Of a DNA stretch of 64,000 nucleotides, positions 1-12,501 are shown one piece after another. Positions within the stretch are counted from its first letter, which is position 1, and each line of letters starts with the position of its first letter. Source of the DNA: Garcia nutans (taxonomy: Eukaryota; Streptophyta; Magnoliopsida; Malpighiales; Euphorbiaceae); contig CANTUV010000039.1 in NCBI GenBank assembly GCA_947685225.1, forward strand, positions 30,372,001 to 30,436,000, in the 5' to 3' direction. A program made the position numbers and the translations under genes. Below the pieces are notes generated by a model that did no database searches, had not been told where the DNA came from, and saw only the letters and a program-made list of their open reading frames with translations.

Positions 1-105
1 TGAACTCTGAGTCACTAATGTAGGTCGGGTTGTCGTATGTCTCTAAACTGTTGTACTCCAGGTCTGTGAGCCAGAAAGAATCAATGACATGTAATGCAAT
101 GCGTG
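1..105 (-). pseudogene. gag N-terminus of a second family-A (Ogre/Tat-like) element, cut by the window edge
   Basis: Read on the minus strand this gives a short gag-like start with the pattern FWLTDLEYNSLETYDNPTY. It aligns with the start of the gag at about 10600-10690 (FWLTLEYSNSRAYDNLTY). The sequence to its right, up to about 1149, matches the untranslated leader at 10700-11756. So the window opens inside another copy of the same element whose body lies to the left. It shares the LTR at 1150-2873 with the element on the right. The match is seen directly; the tandem arrangement is inferred because the left element is outside the window. Confidence 0.65.
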
Positions 106-1149
106 TATGCATGTATGCACAAGTAACAAACAAACAAAGATAATTAGAACGTTCCTTCCAATCTTATAACTTTCACACATGAATGGCAAATCTCTTTTTC
201 TAGGTATATGGTTAACAAAATACCACCATGGGATATCTTATTTTCAAAAAATTCATTCGGACCGTTTAACCAAAAGTTGTATTTTTCAAATATAGAAGTC
301 GGCCCATGATAATTTTTATTAATTAGGTTTTAATCCATTGAACCAACTAAAAATAGCTTTTATGCTATATTGAATTAAAATGAAATTAACAGGTTTATCA
401 TAAATAGATTTTCTATTTGAAAAAATAACTAATGATTTATGCCAAAAATAAGCCCATGATTAATAATTCTTGGTATAAATTAAGCCCATAATTTATTTTT
501 GATATTTCATAATTGACCTAAATAGTTGTAAGCTCGTTAAAGAAAAAGGTTTTAATTTGGATGAAGTGCAAAAATAGTTTTATTTGAAAGTCCATTGTAA
601 AAAGATTTTAGAAAAAATAGATTTTAGGCTTTGTATTTGGGTCATGAGGTAGAAAAGATTTTTTGACTCATTTTAGAAAAGACCATCATGAAAATTTTGA
701 AAATAGTTTTGGTCTTTTGGATTAAGAGAAAAAAAATATTTTGAGCTCACAATCTAATTAGGTCATATTAGAAAAAGAATAAACCAAATAAGTCGTGGTT
801 CAAACCAAGATAAATTAACCATAGTCAAACAACAAACGCTTGGGGTAAAAAGCCTAAGGAAAGTAACTAGGCCAATTACATTAACTTTAGTCTTTTAGAA
901 AGTTTAGGCTCCTACAGCAAGTATATACCAAAAGATACAAGGCTATGAGTGGTCATGTCATGTTTGATCTCCATACCTTGAGTGAAAGTATGGTATCCCT
1001 TACAAAACACAACACGGGTTATATGGGCGTCCTAACTCACGCACACAATGCAATCTAAATGATGCAATGGATAATATCATAATAAGAAAGAATAAAATAA
1101 TATAAAAACTAAATGAATCAACTTTTCTTATCTCCAGTAGAGGTGTAAC
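106..1149 (-). other. Untranslated leader and primer-binding region of the left family-A element
   Basis: This non-coding stretch is homologous to 10700-11756, with many substitutions and small indels. Its right end (about 1129-1149) reads, on the minus strand, like a degenerate form of the site next to the right LTR, where GGCTCTACTGGGGATAAG follows the LTR end. That sequence resembles the tRNA-Arg-type primer sites of Ogre/Tat elements; the tRNA assignment is from memory and not verified. Confidence 0.55.
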
Positions 1150-2873
1150 TATGAGCGGAGATTTTTGCCCCCACTCCCTTGTGGAATGGTTCTTGCTACT
1201 TCGGCACTGTTAGGCTCAGGACCTTAGAAAATATGGGCCTAAATCTGAAGAAAATGGAGTCGCCACCTGGACAGGCCGGGAAAAAGAAAGGGGTGGATAA
1301 CTCGATTTCTAAGGAATCCCCAACCCCCTAATGGGTTTGAAAAGTTGAGTACGCATGGGGAAAGTGAGAAATAGCCCAGTACCCCCATAGCAGCCGATTT
1401 ATTGAAACCAGCCTCCTTTTCAGGTCTTAATATTATTAAATTCTTAACTTATTAAAATATCATCCATAATACATGCAAAATAAAGAAATATTTATTAAAA
1501 TCAAAAAAATCCAAACTAATAAAAATTAGCATCTGTACAAATGGAACCATCCCCTTACAATAATGCCCAATATCTAAAGTACAAATAAATAAAAATAGGA
1601 TACCCACCAATTAGTAAAAATATGTCCTTTACAATTATCCCAAAGTCTTTAAATAAATTAAACTTACAAAAAATAAATAATTTAAATAAATAAGGCACCC
1701 ATTAATGGAAACATGCATTTTACAAGTCTATTAAAAAATATATAAATCTAAGGAAAAGAATAAAATAAGGAAAAAATAATAAAATATATATGAAAATAAT
1801 TGAATAATTAAAAAGAAAATAAACAAACACATCTTAAAATTTCATTAAGAAAATATAGTACGTGACGACACAAGTCGCTCTTACGGCAGTCCCGAAAGGT
1901 AAACGGTTTACATGATATGATTTTGTTAGGGAATTAGGATTTCTATCTAATCTAGATTTTATATTTTATAAATTAGGGTTTTTGAGATTTAGAATTTAGG
2001 TTTTAATTTTATAAGATATGATTAGGGTTTAATATTTAGAAAAACAAATTATGATTTTGGAAAAAGTTTAGTTGCTGGATATATTTAAACTAATGAATGT
2101 ATAATGATAAATATAATTGGGTGTTTCTAAGCTACTGGAGCTAATCTGGATGAAAAATAAATATGATTAACGTCTAAACAAACATCATCAAAGCTTCTAG
2201 TGTTTGAGTTTAAATGAATTAAACTTAGAGAACTTACCTTCATTTGTTGGTTCCACCAAAATTAAACGTTGATCCAAACTCTCGCTTGTACCAATTTGGA
2301 ATTCTTGGCTGAACAAAATCAAGGCAGTAACTATTGCCTTATTTTATGAATTTGATAGTATTCTCTCTTTGTGTTTACTGATTACTCTTCTTTGTTTTGA
2401 TAATTTTGAATGCTTCTGTGTTTATTGCTAATCAAAATTGCTGGTCCCTTAATTCTGTCTTAGACTCTCTTATTTATAGGCAAACAAGTCAAGCCCTAAC
2501 ACTAATCCGAATCCATATTGAATTAGGAGATTAATAAGCACACAGAGTCAAATTAGTGATCGGTGGTGAAATGATTATGCCAATTCTCCCTAGGCAGGGC
2601 CTTTGGTGAATTGACATAGCCAAATTTGCACAGGCATAGGCCTACTAAGAATTGGCAAAGCCAATTCGCGGCAGGCAAGGCCTATGACGAATCGGGCTTG
2701 CCGATTCATCGGTTCATCTGGTCTTTCGTCAAATTATTATTTTTATATTTTTATTATATTTTCTTTTTTATATTTTATAATTATAATTAATAAAATAAAT
2801 ATTATAAATTTTCTTTTTTTATTATTTATTTTTTCTTGGGATTTGGGACCTGGTCTAAAATTAAGGGTCTACA
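1150..2873 (-). repeat. Family-A LTR (left, shared by two tandem elements)
   Basis: The minus strand starts with TGTAGACCCTTAATTTTAG at 2873 and ends near 1150, where the terminal CA is mutated (tatgagcg against tgtgagcg in the right LTR). It matches the right LTR (11757-24953 without the B insertion) and the solo LTR at 28179-33003. It contains a GTAAGT splice donor (minus strand, 2232-2237) and a cluster of short palindromes at about 2600-2715, for example GAATTGGC-AAA-GCCAATTC. It is 3' LTR to the pol at 4425-10700 and 5' LTR to the element running off the left edge. Confidence 0.75.
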
Positions 2874-2894
2874 CATTCCTTTTTACATGCCATA

Positions 2895-3375
2895 GTTTCC
2901 TTTTAGGATCTAAAAACTAGGACTTTCAAGATAAATAACTTTGAAATTTGTCCTATGATCGAAGAATTTGGAGCTATTCTCGGATATCCAAGCAGTCAAC
3001 CATGGCATTACCCATACTAACTTTCAAGACTCATCATAAGAAGCAGATGCTATTTCAACTCTCAAAGCCCAAAGTTTTGCAATTGACGAGAGATGAGAAA
3101 ATTTTACTTGGTCCCTTGATTGATTTTTACACTTCCCATTTGGATCCCACCAAAACTTGGGGCACATGTTCTGTCTTTGCTTGCTTGATCAATTCTTACT
3201 TGTTTCTCCTGACGACGACATCGATCTACGAGTACTGGATATCGTAGATTAAATGGAAGGAGGATTATCACCAGCACCCGTGATTTTGGATTGGATCAAT
3301 TCAAGGCAGAATCTTCAAGGAGATTGGTTGGGAGTCCTTTGTTGCTTCAGATAATTACCTAAATTGCCCTTTTGG
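2895..3375 (+). pseudogene. Antisense extra ORF of the family-A element, plant-mobile-domain-like remnant
   Basis: On the plus strand, opposite to gag-pol, three frames give protein-like pieces in order: FEICPMIEEFGAILGYPSSQ, then a middle piece with KILLGPLIDFYTSHLDPT, then DQFKAESSRRLVGSPLLLQ. The ends recall the plant mobile domain type of proteins (an early 'CP..EE....LG.P' and a later 'GSPLLLQIWL' pattern). At least two frameshifts and one stop break it. Antisense ORFs between pol and the 3' LTR are known in Tat-lineage elements. The family assignment is from remembered patterns and would need a profile search. Confidence 0.4.
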
Positions 3376-4305
3376 GTTTTCAATTTAGGTATTTTATTTT
3401 TATTGCTCTAATTTTTACCTAGTCCGCATTTACGGATTTTCAAAACTAACGAGCTACCTTAATTTTTGTCTAAGCCGCCCTTGTAGGTTTTCAACTTAGT
3501 GGACTCTTTTTTTTTTTAAATTGAATTATTGCTTGCCTTTACAGATCTGGCTACTAGAGCGTCTCTGCTTGTTTGACATTCCATCCATGGAATTTTCTAG
3601 ATTTTTACCATGACATCATTCTGCAAGGAAATTGCTTCATCAGTTGAGTGGATCTGCTTAGAAACTGTAGTTAATATCCATTAGTTGGTACCTTAGTGGA
3701 AAATAACACATTTCACCATTTGGACATATCTAATGTATGTTTCTCTTACTGCTCTTTGTCGAGACACTTGTTATAATCCTCATTGACTTGATTGCCAGTA
3801 TGGAGCCGAACCTTGAGGTTCTGAGTTTACTCCTGATTTAGACATGCCCCGTCTGACTGAAGCCTTATTGGATTGACTGAAGCAAAGCTGGCTTGCACAC
3901 TACACTTATCGTCTGCCATAGATTTTACACTTGTCAATTCATTAGAAAAACTAATGTTAGGATGAATAATAATAATAATATATTTTTTCCGTTTATAATT
4001 TGTCATCATCTTTCGCTATTGTATTATTTATTTTTTCCTAATGGTTAGATTATTTTAAAATAGTGCACATAGAATAATTTTAATATTAACTCAGTTTTAT
4101 TAAATCAGGGAACAACCAAACATAAAGCCAGCATACACAAGATCATTCATATCGCCAACCAGCCCTTTTGGGATTTCTAATTGACAATATTCTCTCATTT
4201 AGCCCTAATTGTTGATTAGCCCTCCCTTTAGGGTTTTTGAAACTAGCGGACTCCTCTAACTTTTACCTAGGTTGCACTTTTTGGGTTTTCAATCTAGCAA
4301 GCTCT
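3340..4305 (-). repeat. Imperfect tandem repeats in the family-A 3' untranslated region
   Basis: A unit of roughly 50-60 bp recurs at about 3355-3400, 3405-3455, 3457-3505, 4150-4190, 4195-4255 and 4256-4305. Each unit has a CCCTTTnGGGTTTTC-like core followed by CTAGCGGACTC- or CTTAGTGGACTC-like sequence. The middle (about 3510-4145) is unrelated AT-rich filler. Variable tandem repeats between pol and the 3' LTR are characteristic of Tat/Ogre elements. A (TA)n run sits at about 4309-4329. Confidence 0.5.
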
Positions 4306-4424
4306 CTTTATATATATATATATATATATTATACATAAAACCTCTTTAACCTGTCAATGTTCACTGGCTCACTAAACTCATTCCCATCCATGTCTGCTAG
4401 CTTGATTGCACATTTGTTCATGAC

Positions 4425-5480
4425 TTACTTTACAATATAAAACCCTTCCCAACTAGGTCTAAACCTCCCTCTCGAATCAGAAACATTGGGCTTGCATTGT
4501 TTTAATACTAGATCACTGACCTTATGCTTCCTGATCTTAACCCTTCTATTGTAGGCCCAAGCTATCTTTCTTTGATACAACTGATGATGATAAAATGCCT
4601 TCAACCTTCTCTCTTCTAACAAGGCTAACTGTGTGTGTCTACTCACTACCCATTCCATCTCAGGTAATTCAGCTTCCAGGACTACCCTCAATGATTTAAT
4701 CTCAATATCAATTGGTAACACTGCTTCCATCCCATAAACTAAGGAAAATGGCGTCATTCCAGTCGAGGTTCTCACACTGGTCTTATATCCCCAAAAAGCA
4801 AACGGAAGCATCTCCGACCAATCTTTATACGTCTTGGTCATCTTGGATAGAATTTACTTAATTGTCTTATTTGTTGCTTCCACTACACCACTAGCCTTTG
4901 GTCTATAAAAGGAGGATCGGTGATGATAGATTTATTACTTCAAGAATAAGTCCTTAACTACTCCTTGAAACTGTACCCCGTTGTCTGATATCACACTGTG
5001 TGGGATCCCATATCTACATATGAGATTCTTTTCAATAAATCTAGCCATTAGCCTTGCCCCCAGCTTGTTGAAAGGCTCAGCTTCAACCCATTTTGAAAAA
5101 TAATCCACTGCCACGACAATGAATAGGTGACCATTTGAAGCTGTCGGGTGAATCTCTCTAATAATGTCAATCCCCCAAGTTGCAAAAGGCTAGAATGAGG
5201 ACATAGAATGTAATTCTTCAGAAGGTGGGTGATTTAGATTCTCGTACATCTGGCACCGTTGGCACTTCTTCATAAAATCTATATAATCTCTCTCCATGGT
5301 CAATCAATAGTAACCTTATCAAAATATCTTCTTAATCAAGGTTAATCCATTCATGTGTGGTCCACAACTTTCCATATGTATTTCCAACATGATCTGCTCA
5401 ACTTCAGACTTCCTCAAGCATCTTAAGTGTACCCCCATCATGCCATCTTTGATACAACTCTCCATGAAAGGTGATGTATT
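4425..5480 (-). pseudogene. Integrase of the family-A element (degenerate)
   Basis: The minus strand shows a zinc-binding end (GYY.LTMERDYIDFMKKCQRC), then the catalytic core with two acidic positions visible in IVVAVDYFSKWVE and VISDNGVQFQG, then a C-terminal stretch with YGMEAVLPI and FRPSWEGFYIVK. These are the usual landmarks of Tat-type integrases. The frame changes several times, so no single ORF covers the domain. The longest open piece is 4425-4841. Confidence 0.75.
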
Positions 5481-5489
5481 ATAAGGACC

Positions 5490-6289
5490 ATCACCTTATG
5501 GCCCTTCTCTCTTCCCTTGTTGCCCCCAATGGGTATTTCTTATTCTCCGAGAACAGTATTATAGTGTCATACCATGCATCATGGTCTGTATCAGTTTCCA
5601 TGATTGTTTCATATTCATAGCAAGGAGTTGATGAACTGGTTAAAACCAGAAGCTTAAGAAATAAGTTTATATGATTTTCCCACATCGAAGCCAATATGGC
5701 TAGGGCATCAGCCATCTGGTTTTCTTCTCTTGGTAAGTGTATAAAGCTGCACTCAAAATTTTTCTTTATCATGGTCAAATAATCATGGTTTTAACTTCTC
5801 TTCTTTACACTCCCACTTTCCATTCACTTGGGATACAACTAACAACGAATCACCAAAGACTTGCACCTTATCCACCTTCATAATTATTAGGGTTTCCAAA
5901 CCAAAGATACATGCTTCATACTCCACCATATTATTAGTTGCCCTGAACTTTAACTTTTTAGCTAGAGGAATGAGATCCCCTTCAGGTAATTCTAGTATTA
6001 CTCCTAAACTTGCTCCCTTTATATTTACTGCTCTATCAAAATACATCTTCCATCTTTGTACTTCTATGGCCTCTAAATGTTCATCTAAAAATTTTAAAAC
6101 CACTTCCTCACTGTCCGACAATGGCTGTTGAGCCAGGATTTCTGCTACTGTTTTACCTTTGATAGTTTTTCTGGTTACATATTCAATCTCAAATTCTTCT
6201 AAAATTATCGACCATCGGCCATATTTCCCAATCAATGAGGGTGTCTCCCTTAAATATTTCACTGGATCCAGCCTGAAAATTGCTTGCAC
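5490..6289 (-). pseudogene. End of first RNase H and the extra (archaeal-type) RNase H, family A
   Basis: The piece at 5783-6289 begins with the end of the normal RNase H (YLRETPSLIGKYGRW, then AEILAQQPL). It continues with a second RNase H: WKMYFDRAVNIKGASLGVIL, NNMVEYEACIFGLE, VFGDSLLVVSQVNG. The piece at 5491-5778 finishes it (HLPREENQMADALAILAS). The D-E-D pattern of the second domain can be followed, although FDG has become FDR. A second RNase H between RNase H and integrase is a defining trait of the Tat lineage and is the main reason for the lineage call. Confidence 0.75.
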
Positions 6290-7560
6290 ACTATATGATT
6301 GAAAGTAATGTCGTAATTTCTTAGAAGACTAAACCACTGCTATACAGGTCTTTTCAATGAACTATACTTAACCTCACAAGTTAAGAGCTTTCTACTTAAA
6401 TAGTAGATCATGTGTTCAACCCCCGATTCATCTACTTGGGCTAGCATTGCTCCTATCGACTCTTCCTCTACTGCCAAGTATAGTAATAATGGTCTACCAG
6501 GTCTAGGTGGTTTCAAAATAGATGAATTCTGCAAATACTCTTTTATATGCTCAAAGGCCTTTTAACACTCTTCATTCCACTTGACTGGCTGGTTTTTTTT
6601 AAAGAAATTTAACGATAGGTTCACAAATTGTGGTAAACTTTGCTGTGAACCTACAAATGTACTGTAATCATCCAATGAACCCGAACTTCTCTCTCCATCT
6701 TAGGGGCTGGTATATCCTCGATTGCCTTAACCTTGTTAGGGTCAATCTTAATGCCATTTGGGCCAATCACGTGTCCTAGCATTTTGCATGAAGTAACTCT
6801 AAACACACACTTCTTTAGATTCAACCTTAGATTATACTTTACTGCCCTCTCAAAGAATATCTCTAGGTTTTGGAAATGTTGCTCTCTTGTATCCTACTTC
6901 ACCATCATGTCATCAGCATAGACCTCAACTTCCTTATGCATCATGTCATGAAACAAGGTGGTGGCTATCCTTTGGTAGGTTACTCTAGCATTCTTTAACC
7001 CAAACGACATCACTTTATAACAAAATATACCTCACGTAGTAATGAAAGCAGTTTTAGCTTTATCTTCTTGGGTCATTAACACTTGATTGTATCCGAAAAA
7101 TTCATCTACAAATGTGTGTAGCACGCAAGAGGTTGCACTATCAATAAGGACATCTATATGGGGTAAAAGAAAGTCATCCTTAGGGGAAGCCTTGTTTAAG
7201 TCTTTATAGTCAAACAAACCCTAATTCTCCCATCTTCTTTGGTATGGGAACTATGTTGGCTAGCCAATCTAGATAATCTATCACTTTAAGGAACTTTACT
7301 TGTATTTATTTAGTGACTTCTTCTTTGATCAATTCTGCCCATTCCGGTCTTAACCGTCTAAGCTTTTGCTTGACAGACTTTATGTGAGTGTAAGTGGGAA
7401 TCATGTACTCGGCTATATCTCGATCAATTCCAGGCATATCCTCATAAGACCAAGCAAAGACTTCTTCATATTTTTTAAATATCTTTTCTAGTCTCTCTCT
7501 CTCATTAGGAGTAAGGTCAGATGCTATGCTAATATTTTTAAGACTATCAGTTGTTCCCAA
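6290..7560 (-). pseudogene. Reverse transcriptase and first RNase H of the family-A element (degenerate)
   Basis: Open pieces on the minus strand are 7306-7560 (EEVFAWSYEDMPGIDRDIAE, KQKLRRLRPEWAELIKEEV), 7032-7217 (FDYKDLNKASPKDDFLLPHI, FGYNQVLMTQEDKAKTAFIT) and 6340-6534 (RNase H start, SIGAMLAQ, IYYLSRKL). Between them about 6640-7030 still encodes recognisable RT in shifted frames, including the region that should hold the catalytic Y/F-x-DD. Several stops make it non-functional. Confidence 0.75.
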
Positions 7561-7869
7561 ATTTAATGATTATGTATCAACAGAGTTAATATTAAAAATG
7601 CTCATGTAACTACTATTTGAATGCACTTAACCATTAGGAAAAACATCACACAAGTAAGCAAAATCAGACATTATTGCATTCATTTTGGAAAGAAAACATC
7701 ATAATCCTCATACAGAGCATACAAATTAAAATTAAAATCAGAATCAACATCAATGTTCTCATCATCATTAACTACAAGGTTCTCAAACTATTCTTCGATG
7801 AGAGAAGCAATTTCCTCTGGAGTCCTCTAGGCCTTCAGGGTAGTTTCCTTCTTCTCTTCTAGGCTAGGC

Positions 7870-8700
7870 TCTTTGTCAGTTGGCAGGTCAAGCTTTTTCT
7901 CCCTCTATTCCACCAGTTCAGCAATATCAACAAAGATCTTGAACCCAGGGATCATCTTTCCCATGAACATAATAGGCTTCGGCTTTCCTTGCAGCGGTCC
8001 CAGTTCTGGTGCTTTGACAAATATTTCTTCAAGTGGAGGAAAACTCATCTTCTCATTCTTTTTCAGCAGAACACCTCCATTTGCTTTATTATATCCCAAC
8101 CCTTTCTTAGAAGTTTGAGTCTTGAAATCTGGGAGCTATGTTAGACCTGCTTTACCTTTCCTAAGGCCAACACCTGGTAGATAGTTCATTTTCTTTATCA
8201 TTGCCAGAATCCTAGAACCCATTATTTTATCAATAGAAACAACATCTACTTGAAAACCATTGAGAGGGCTCTCAACCATCAAATCATTTACCACTTCATT
8301 ATCTTTAGCCTCGATAACCACTGTTTCCTCCCCATTTGGAAACTTGATCTTCTGATGGAGCGTAGAAGGAACTCCACCAAAAGGATGGAACTAAGGTCGA
8401 CCCAACAGCAATGTGAAAGTGACAGGTATATCCAAAACCATAAACTCAACTATGTATTCAATAGGGCCAACCTTAATAATAGCTTTAAAAGTCCCTTCAA
8501 CATGCCTTTTAATATTATCATAAGCCCTAATTGTGACCTTGATTAGGCTTAGATCCCTTGTTGACATAGCTAGCTTCTGCAAGATCTTAAGTGGATAGAC
8601 ATTTGTGGCGGATTCATCATCAACCATCACACATGGAATCCTTTTTCCTTTGACCTTTACCTTGATAAAAGGCGGATGTGATCTCTTCCCTCTTACGATA
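7870..8700 (-). pseudogene. Protease and linker of the family-A element (degenerate)
   Basis: The piece at 8391-8630 contains DESATNVYPLKILQKL and a C-terminal FMVLDIPVTFTLLLGRP, matching the end of a retropepsin domain (the usual 'ILGRPWL'). The pieces at 8136-8321 and 7905-8099 have a glycine-rich MNYLPGVGLRKGKAG segment like the G-patch-like linker between protease and RT in Tat elements, then LGPLQGKPKPI. The aspartate of the active site cannot be placed with certainty because the frame is broken just upstream. Confidence 0.6.
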
Positions 8701-10700
8701 AATTCGCATCCAAAAATGACACCATACCCACATCAACCTTTTTCTTCTTTTGAATATCTTTGCATTTTATCACTCTTTTAATCTTTATGAAATTAACCAA
8801 CTCATCTGGTATTACAGAAGTAGAAATTGGCATGCTTGCTAAAGCTTTGGCCATAGTTTCAAGATGTTTCTTGGACGTGGCCAATAGATCCCAAATGCTG
8901 ACAATTGTTTGAGTCTTTTTCAATTGCTTAAGGATTGTACCATCTTCATCTTCCTTCACTTCTTTTTCAGCATCCTTCCCCTTGTCGACTTTTACTTCCT
9001 TTGGTGCTGGTCTTGCATAAAGCTTACCAGAACGTGTGTTTAGTATCTCATCCTCTTCAGACTTGGACTAGTTCAACTCGTCCTTCTTTGGTTCAGAATC
9101 ATCATCGCTATCGATTGAATCCCAGAATTCGCTCACAACAAAGATGGCTACTTCCTTCTCAACCACAACTCCCTCCAACTTACTAAGTACCTCTTCTCCT
9201 TTAGTTGCTTCATCGCCTACATCTGGAAAGAAGACAGAACATGCTTCTCATTTAAGCCTCCTCCGATCATGAAAGTTGACAGTGGTGGTACTTTGTTAAA
9301 CCTCAACAACAGATTATCTTTTGTGTTAAGCTTGTTAGGCTCAGGCAACTTCCCACTATCAATCAAATTTTGGATCTCATGCCTCAACCTCAAACATTTG
9401 TCCCTCTCATGCCTTTGCATTTAATGGAGTTGGCAAAACACCTAAGCATCAAAATTAGGTGGTAGAGGATTTGGCAAAGGGCGAGGAGTTAAGGGTTGTA
9501 ACAGTCCCTTCTTTTGTAGCTTATTGAGGACCCAAGACAGTGGCTTTCCCAACTCTGAAAATTGTCTCCTTCCTCCTTGACTAGTTGCATTAACATCAAC
9601 TGCCTTTTGCGTGCCTTGATTACCAAACTGATAATTTCCTTTTTCATTCCTTGCAGAAAAATGGTTCTTCTCTCTTTCCCATTATTCTAATTGCAAGCTA
9701 GTTTGAAGGAGATCCTTAAAATCTCTAATAAGAGTATGGAACATCTTTTCACGAAGATTAGGTAGCACCCCTCTCATAATCATCCTAATCTGATCTGATT
9801 CATCGGGCCTTTTCTTAAGCAATGCGGCTTTATTTCTCCACCTTTTCACATAGTCAACAAAATTCTTATTTTATTTCTGCCTGATTGACTCAACTTCCAT
9901 CAAAGTAACTTTCAACTCGGCATTATACCCATACTGTTGGATGAAGGCTTTGTACAGTGAATCCCAGTTCTTATAAGTACCATCCTCTAATGTGTTTAAC
10001 TAATTCTGGACAACAGTGTCCAACAAAAGCATGAAGTACCTTAGAGTTTGAGCCTTACTAGCTCGGACAGACTACATAGCAGTGATGTATTACTTCACAT
10101 GGAGATGAGGATTCCCAGTTCTATCGAACTTGGCAAAGGAAGGCATCTTCAATTTGTATGGGACTTCCTCATCTTGTTCAAATAACTTGTCCACCTCTGA
10201 CATCTCTTCAGTTTTCAGCTTCTTTTCAAACTTCTCTAAATCAGTAATCATCTTCTCTACATTTGAAGTTTCGGTCCTTTCCATAGTTGATCTTTCCAAA
10301 ACCTTTGGCTCTTTCTTCTTATCTTGAGAATTTTGAAAGTATTGAGCCTAGTCATCATTTTTAACAATAACTACTTTGTCATCATCAAAGGCTACCTCGC
10401 CAACCTTAGTCTTTCCTTTGTCCTTATGCTTCTTAGTACTAGCAGATGTCTCAACAACGTTCCCCAAAAGTGCCGCTAGTTGGCTTTTCATAGTTTCAGG
10501 TAGGGCCTCCTTCAGTTCTTTCATCTTGGCATTAAGGGTGTCGTTCACCATCCTTTGAATCTGTTCAGGTTCTATTGCTTTTGGTAAGAAGTTGATTGAA
10601 TTGTCACAGGATTCTATGTCACCAGCGTAGGTCAGATTATCATATGCTCTTGAATTGCTGTACTCCAATGTGAGCCAAAAAGGATCAATGACATGTAATG
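8701..10700 (-). pseudogene. Gag of the family-A element (degenerate)
   Basis: Open pieces are 10348-10776 (after about 10690 this is leader; the gag part holds IEPEQIQRMVNDTLNAKMKE and a lysine-rich STKKHKDKGKTK), 10090-10299 (KLKMPSFAKFDRTGNPHLHV, the conserved gag start block) and 9217-9420 (RHERDKCLRLRHEIQNLIDS, which follows the usual zinc-finger region). 8701-9216 is low-similarity gag-pol linker. Frameshifts and stops separate all pieces. Confidence 0.65.
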
Positions 10701-12496
10701 CAATGCATGTATACACAAGTAACAAGTAAACAAAGACAATTAGGACGTTCCTTCCAACCTTATAACTTCCATACATGAATGAATAGTCTCTTTTTCTAGG
10801 TATATAGTTAACAAAATATCAACATGGGATATCTTGTTTTCAAAAAATTCACTTGGACGTTCTAATCACTAGTTGTATTCTCAAACATAGAAATTAGTCC
10901 ATGATAATTCTCATTAATTAAGATTTAATCTATTGAATCAACTAAAAATAGCTTTTATGCTATATTGAATTAAAACAAAATCAAGAGGTTTATCATAAAT
11001 AGATTTTTCATTTGGAAAAACAACTAATGATTCATGCCAAAAATAAGCCCATGATTAATAATTCTTGGTATAAATTAGGCCCACAATTAATTTTTGATAT
11101 TTCATAATTGACCTAAATAGTTGTAAGCTCATTAAAGAAAAAGATTTTAATTTGGATGAAGTGCAAAAATAATTTTATTTTAAAGCCCATTGTAAAAAGA
11201 TTTTAGAAAATTTGAATTTTGGGGCTTTGTATTTAGACCATAAGGTAGAAGAATTTTTGCCCATTTTTAAAAGGTTTTATGTCCAAAGACCATCTTGAAA
11301 AGTTTTAAAAATAATTTTAGTTTTTTGGGCTTAAAAGAATAAAACTATTTTGAGCTTACAACATAGGTAGGTCATATTAGAAAAAGAACAAACCAAATAG
11401 AACATGGTTCAAACCAAAATATATCCATCATAGTCAAACAATAGGCATTTGGGTAAAAAACCTAAGCAGCTAGGCCAATTACATGAGCTTTAATTTTTGG
11501 ATTGAGAAGTTTAGGCTCCCATAACAAGTATATACCAAAAGGTATGAGGCTATAAATGTTTATGCCATACTCGATCTTCATACCTTGAGTGAAAGTATGG
11601 TATCCCTTACATTAACACAATACGAGTTACACAGGTGTCCTAACTCACCAAACGATGCAATCTAAATGATGCAATGGGCAATATCATAAAAAGAAAAAAT
11701 AAAATAATATAAAGACCAACGGAATCAACTTCTCTTATCCCCAGTAGAGCCGCCACTGTGAGCGAAAATTTTTTCCCCTACTCCCATATGGAATGATTTT
11801 TGCAACTTCGGCACTGTTAGACTCAGGGCTTTAAAGAATACGGGTCTAAACCCGAAAAAATGGAGTTACCACCCGGACGGGCTGAAAAAATAGAAAGGGT
11901 GGATGACTCAATTTCTAAGAAATTCTCAACCCCCTAATGGGTTCGAAAAGTTGAGTACGCATGGGGAAAGTGAGAATGACCCAGCACCTCTATAATGCTT
12001 AGATCATTGAAACCGGCCTCCTTTTCAGATTTAAATATTATTAAATTCTTAACTTATTGAAATATCATCCATATTACATACAATTATCAAAATAAATAAT
12101 CATCCATCACCTTTACTAAAATAAAAGCAATCAAAATGGGCACTCATCCAATGATGAAAATATGCCTTTACAACAATTATCTAATGTCCCAAAATTAAAT
12201 AAAATAGGACAATTATCTATTTTATGTAATTTTATTTTAAGTTTAATGTAATTTTAATGGAAATATGCACTTTACATTAATCAAAAACTTAAAGTAAATA
12301 AAATTACATTAAACTTAGCTAATGAGGTACCCACAAAGTGAAAACATATCTTTTACATCTTTGAAGCACTAAATAATTAACTAAATGAAATTTAAATCAT
12401 TCAAACACTCTCCATAAGCAAAAATTAAATAAATCATCCATAACAAATAAAACATTAACAAATCATTCATCATAAATATAAAATAATTGAATCTAG

Positions 12497-12501
12497 GTTT
12501 T
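12497..12501. repeat. Target site duplication of element B, left copy (GTTTT)
   Basis: GTTTT at 12497-12501 directly precedes the TGTAACACC end of B. The same five bases follow the other end at 23511-23515. Confidence 0.95.

Larger units (their letters stand above)
2874..11756 (-). mobile_element. Family-A Ty3/gypsy element, Ogre/Tat lineage, internal region (decayed)
   Basis: Between two homologous LTRs lie, on the minus strand, gag, protease, reverse transcriptase, RNase H, a second RNase H and integrase, in the order 10700 down to 4425. Two consecutive RNase H domains, a long leader, and the RT signatures FAWSYEDMPG and LNKASPKDDF are typical of the Tat/Ogre lineage. Every domain is broken by stops and frameshifts, so the element cannot move by itself. 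The 3' untranslated part (2874-4400) holds an antisense ORF remnant and tandem repeats, both of which fit this lineage. With B removed, the right LTR is about 2.2 kb against 1.7 kb on the left, so indels have accumulated. Confidence 0.8.
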
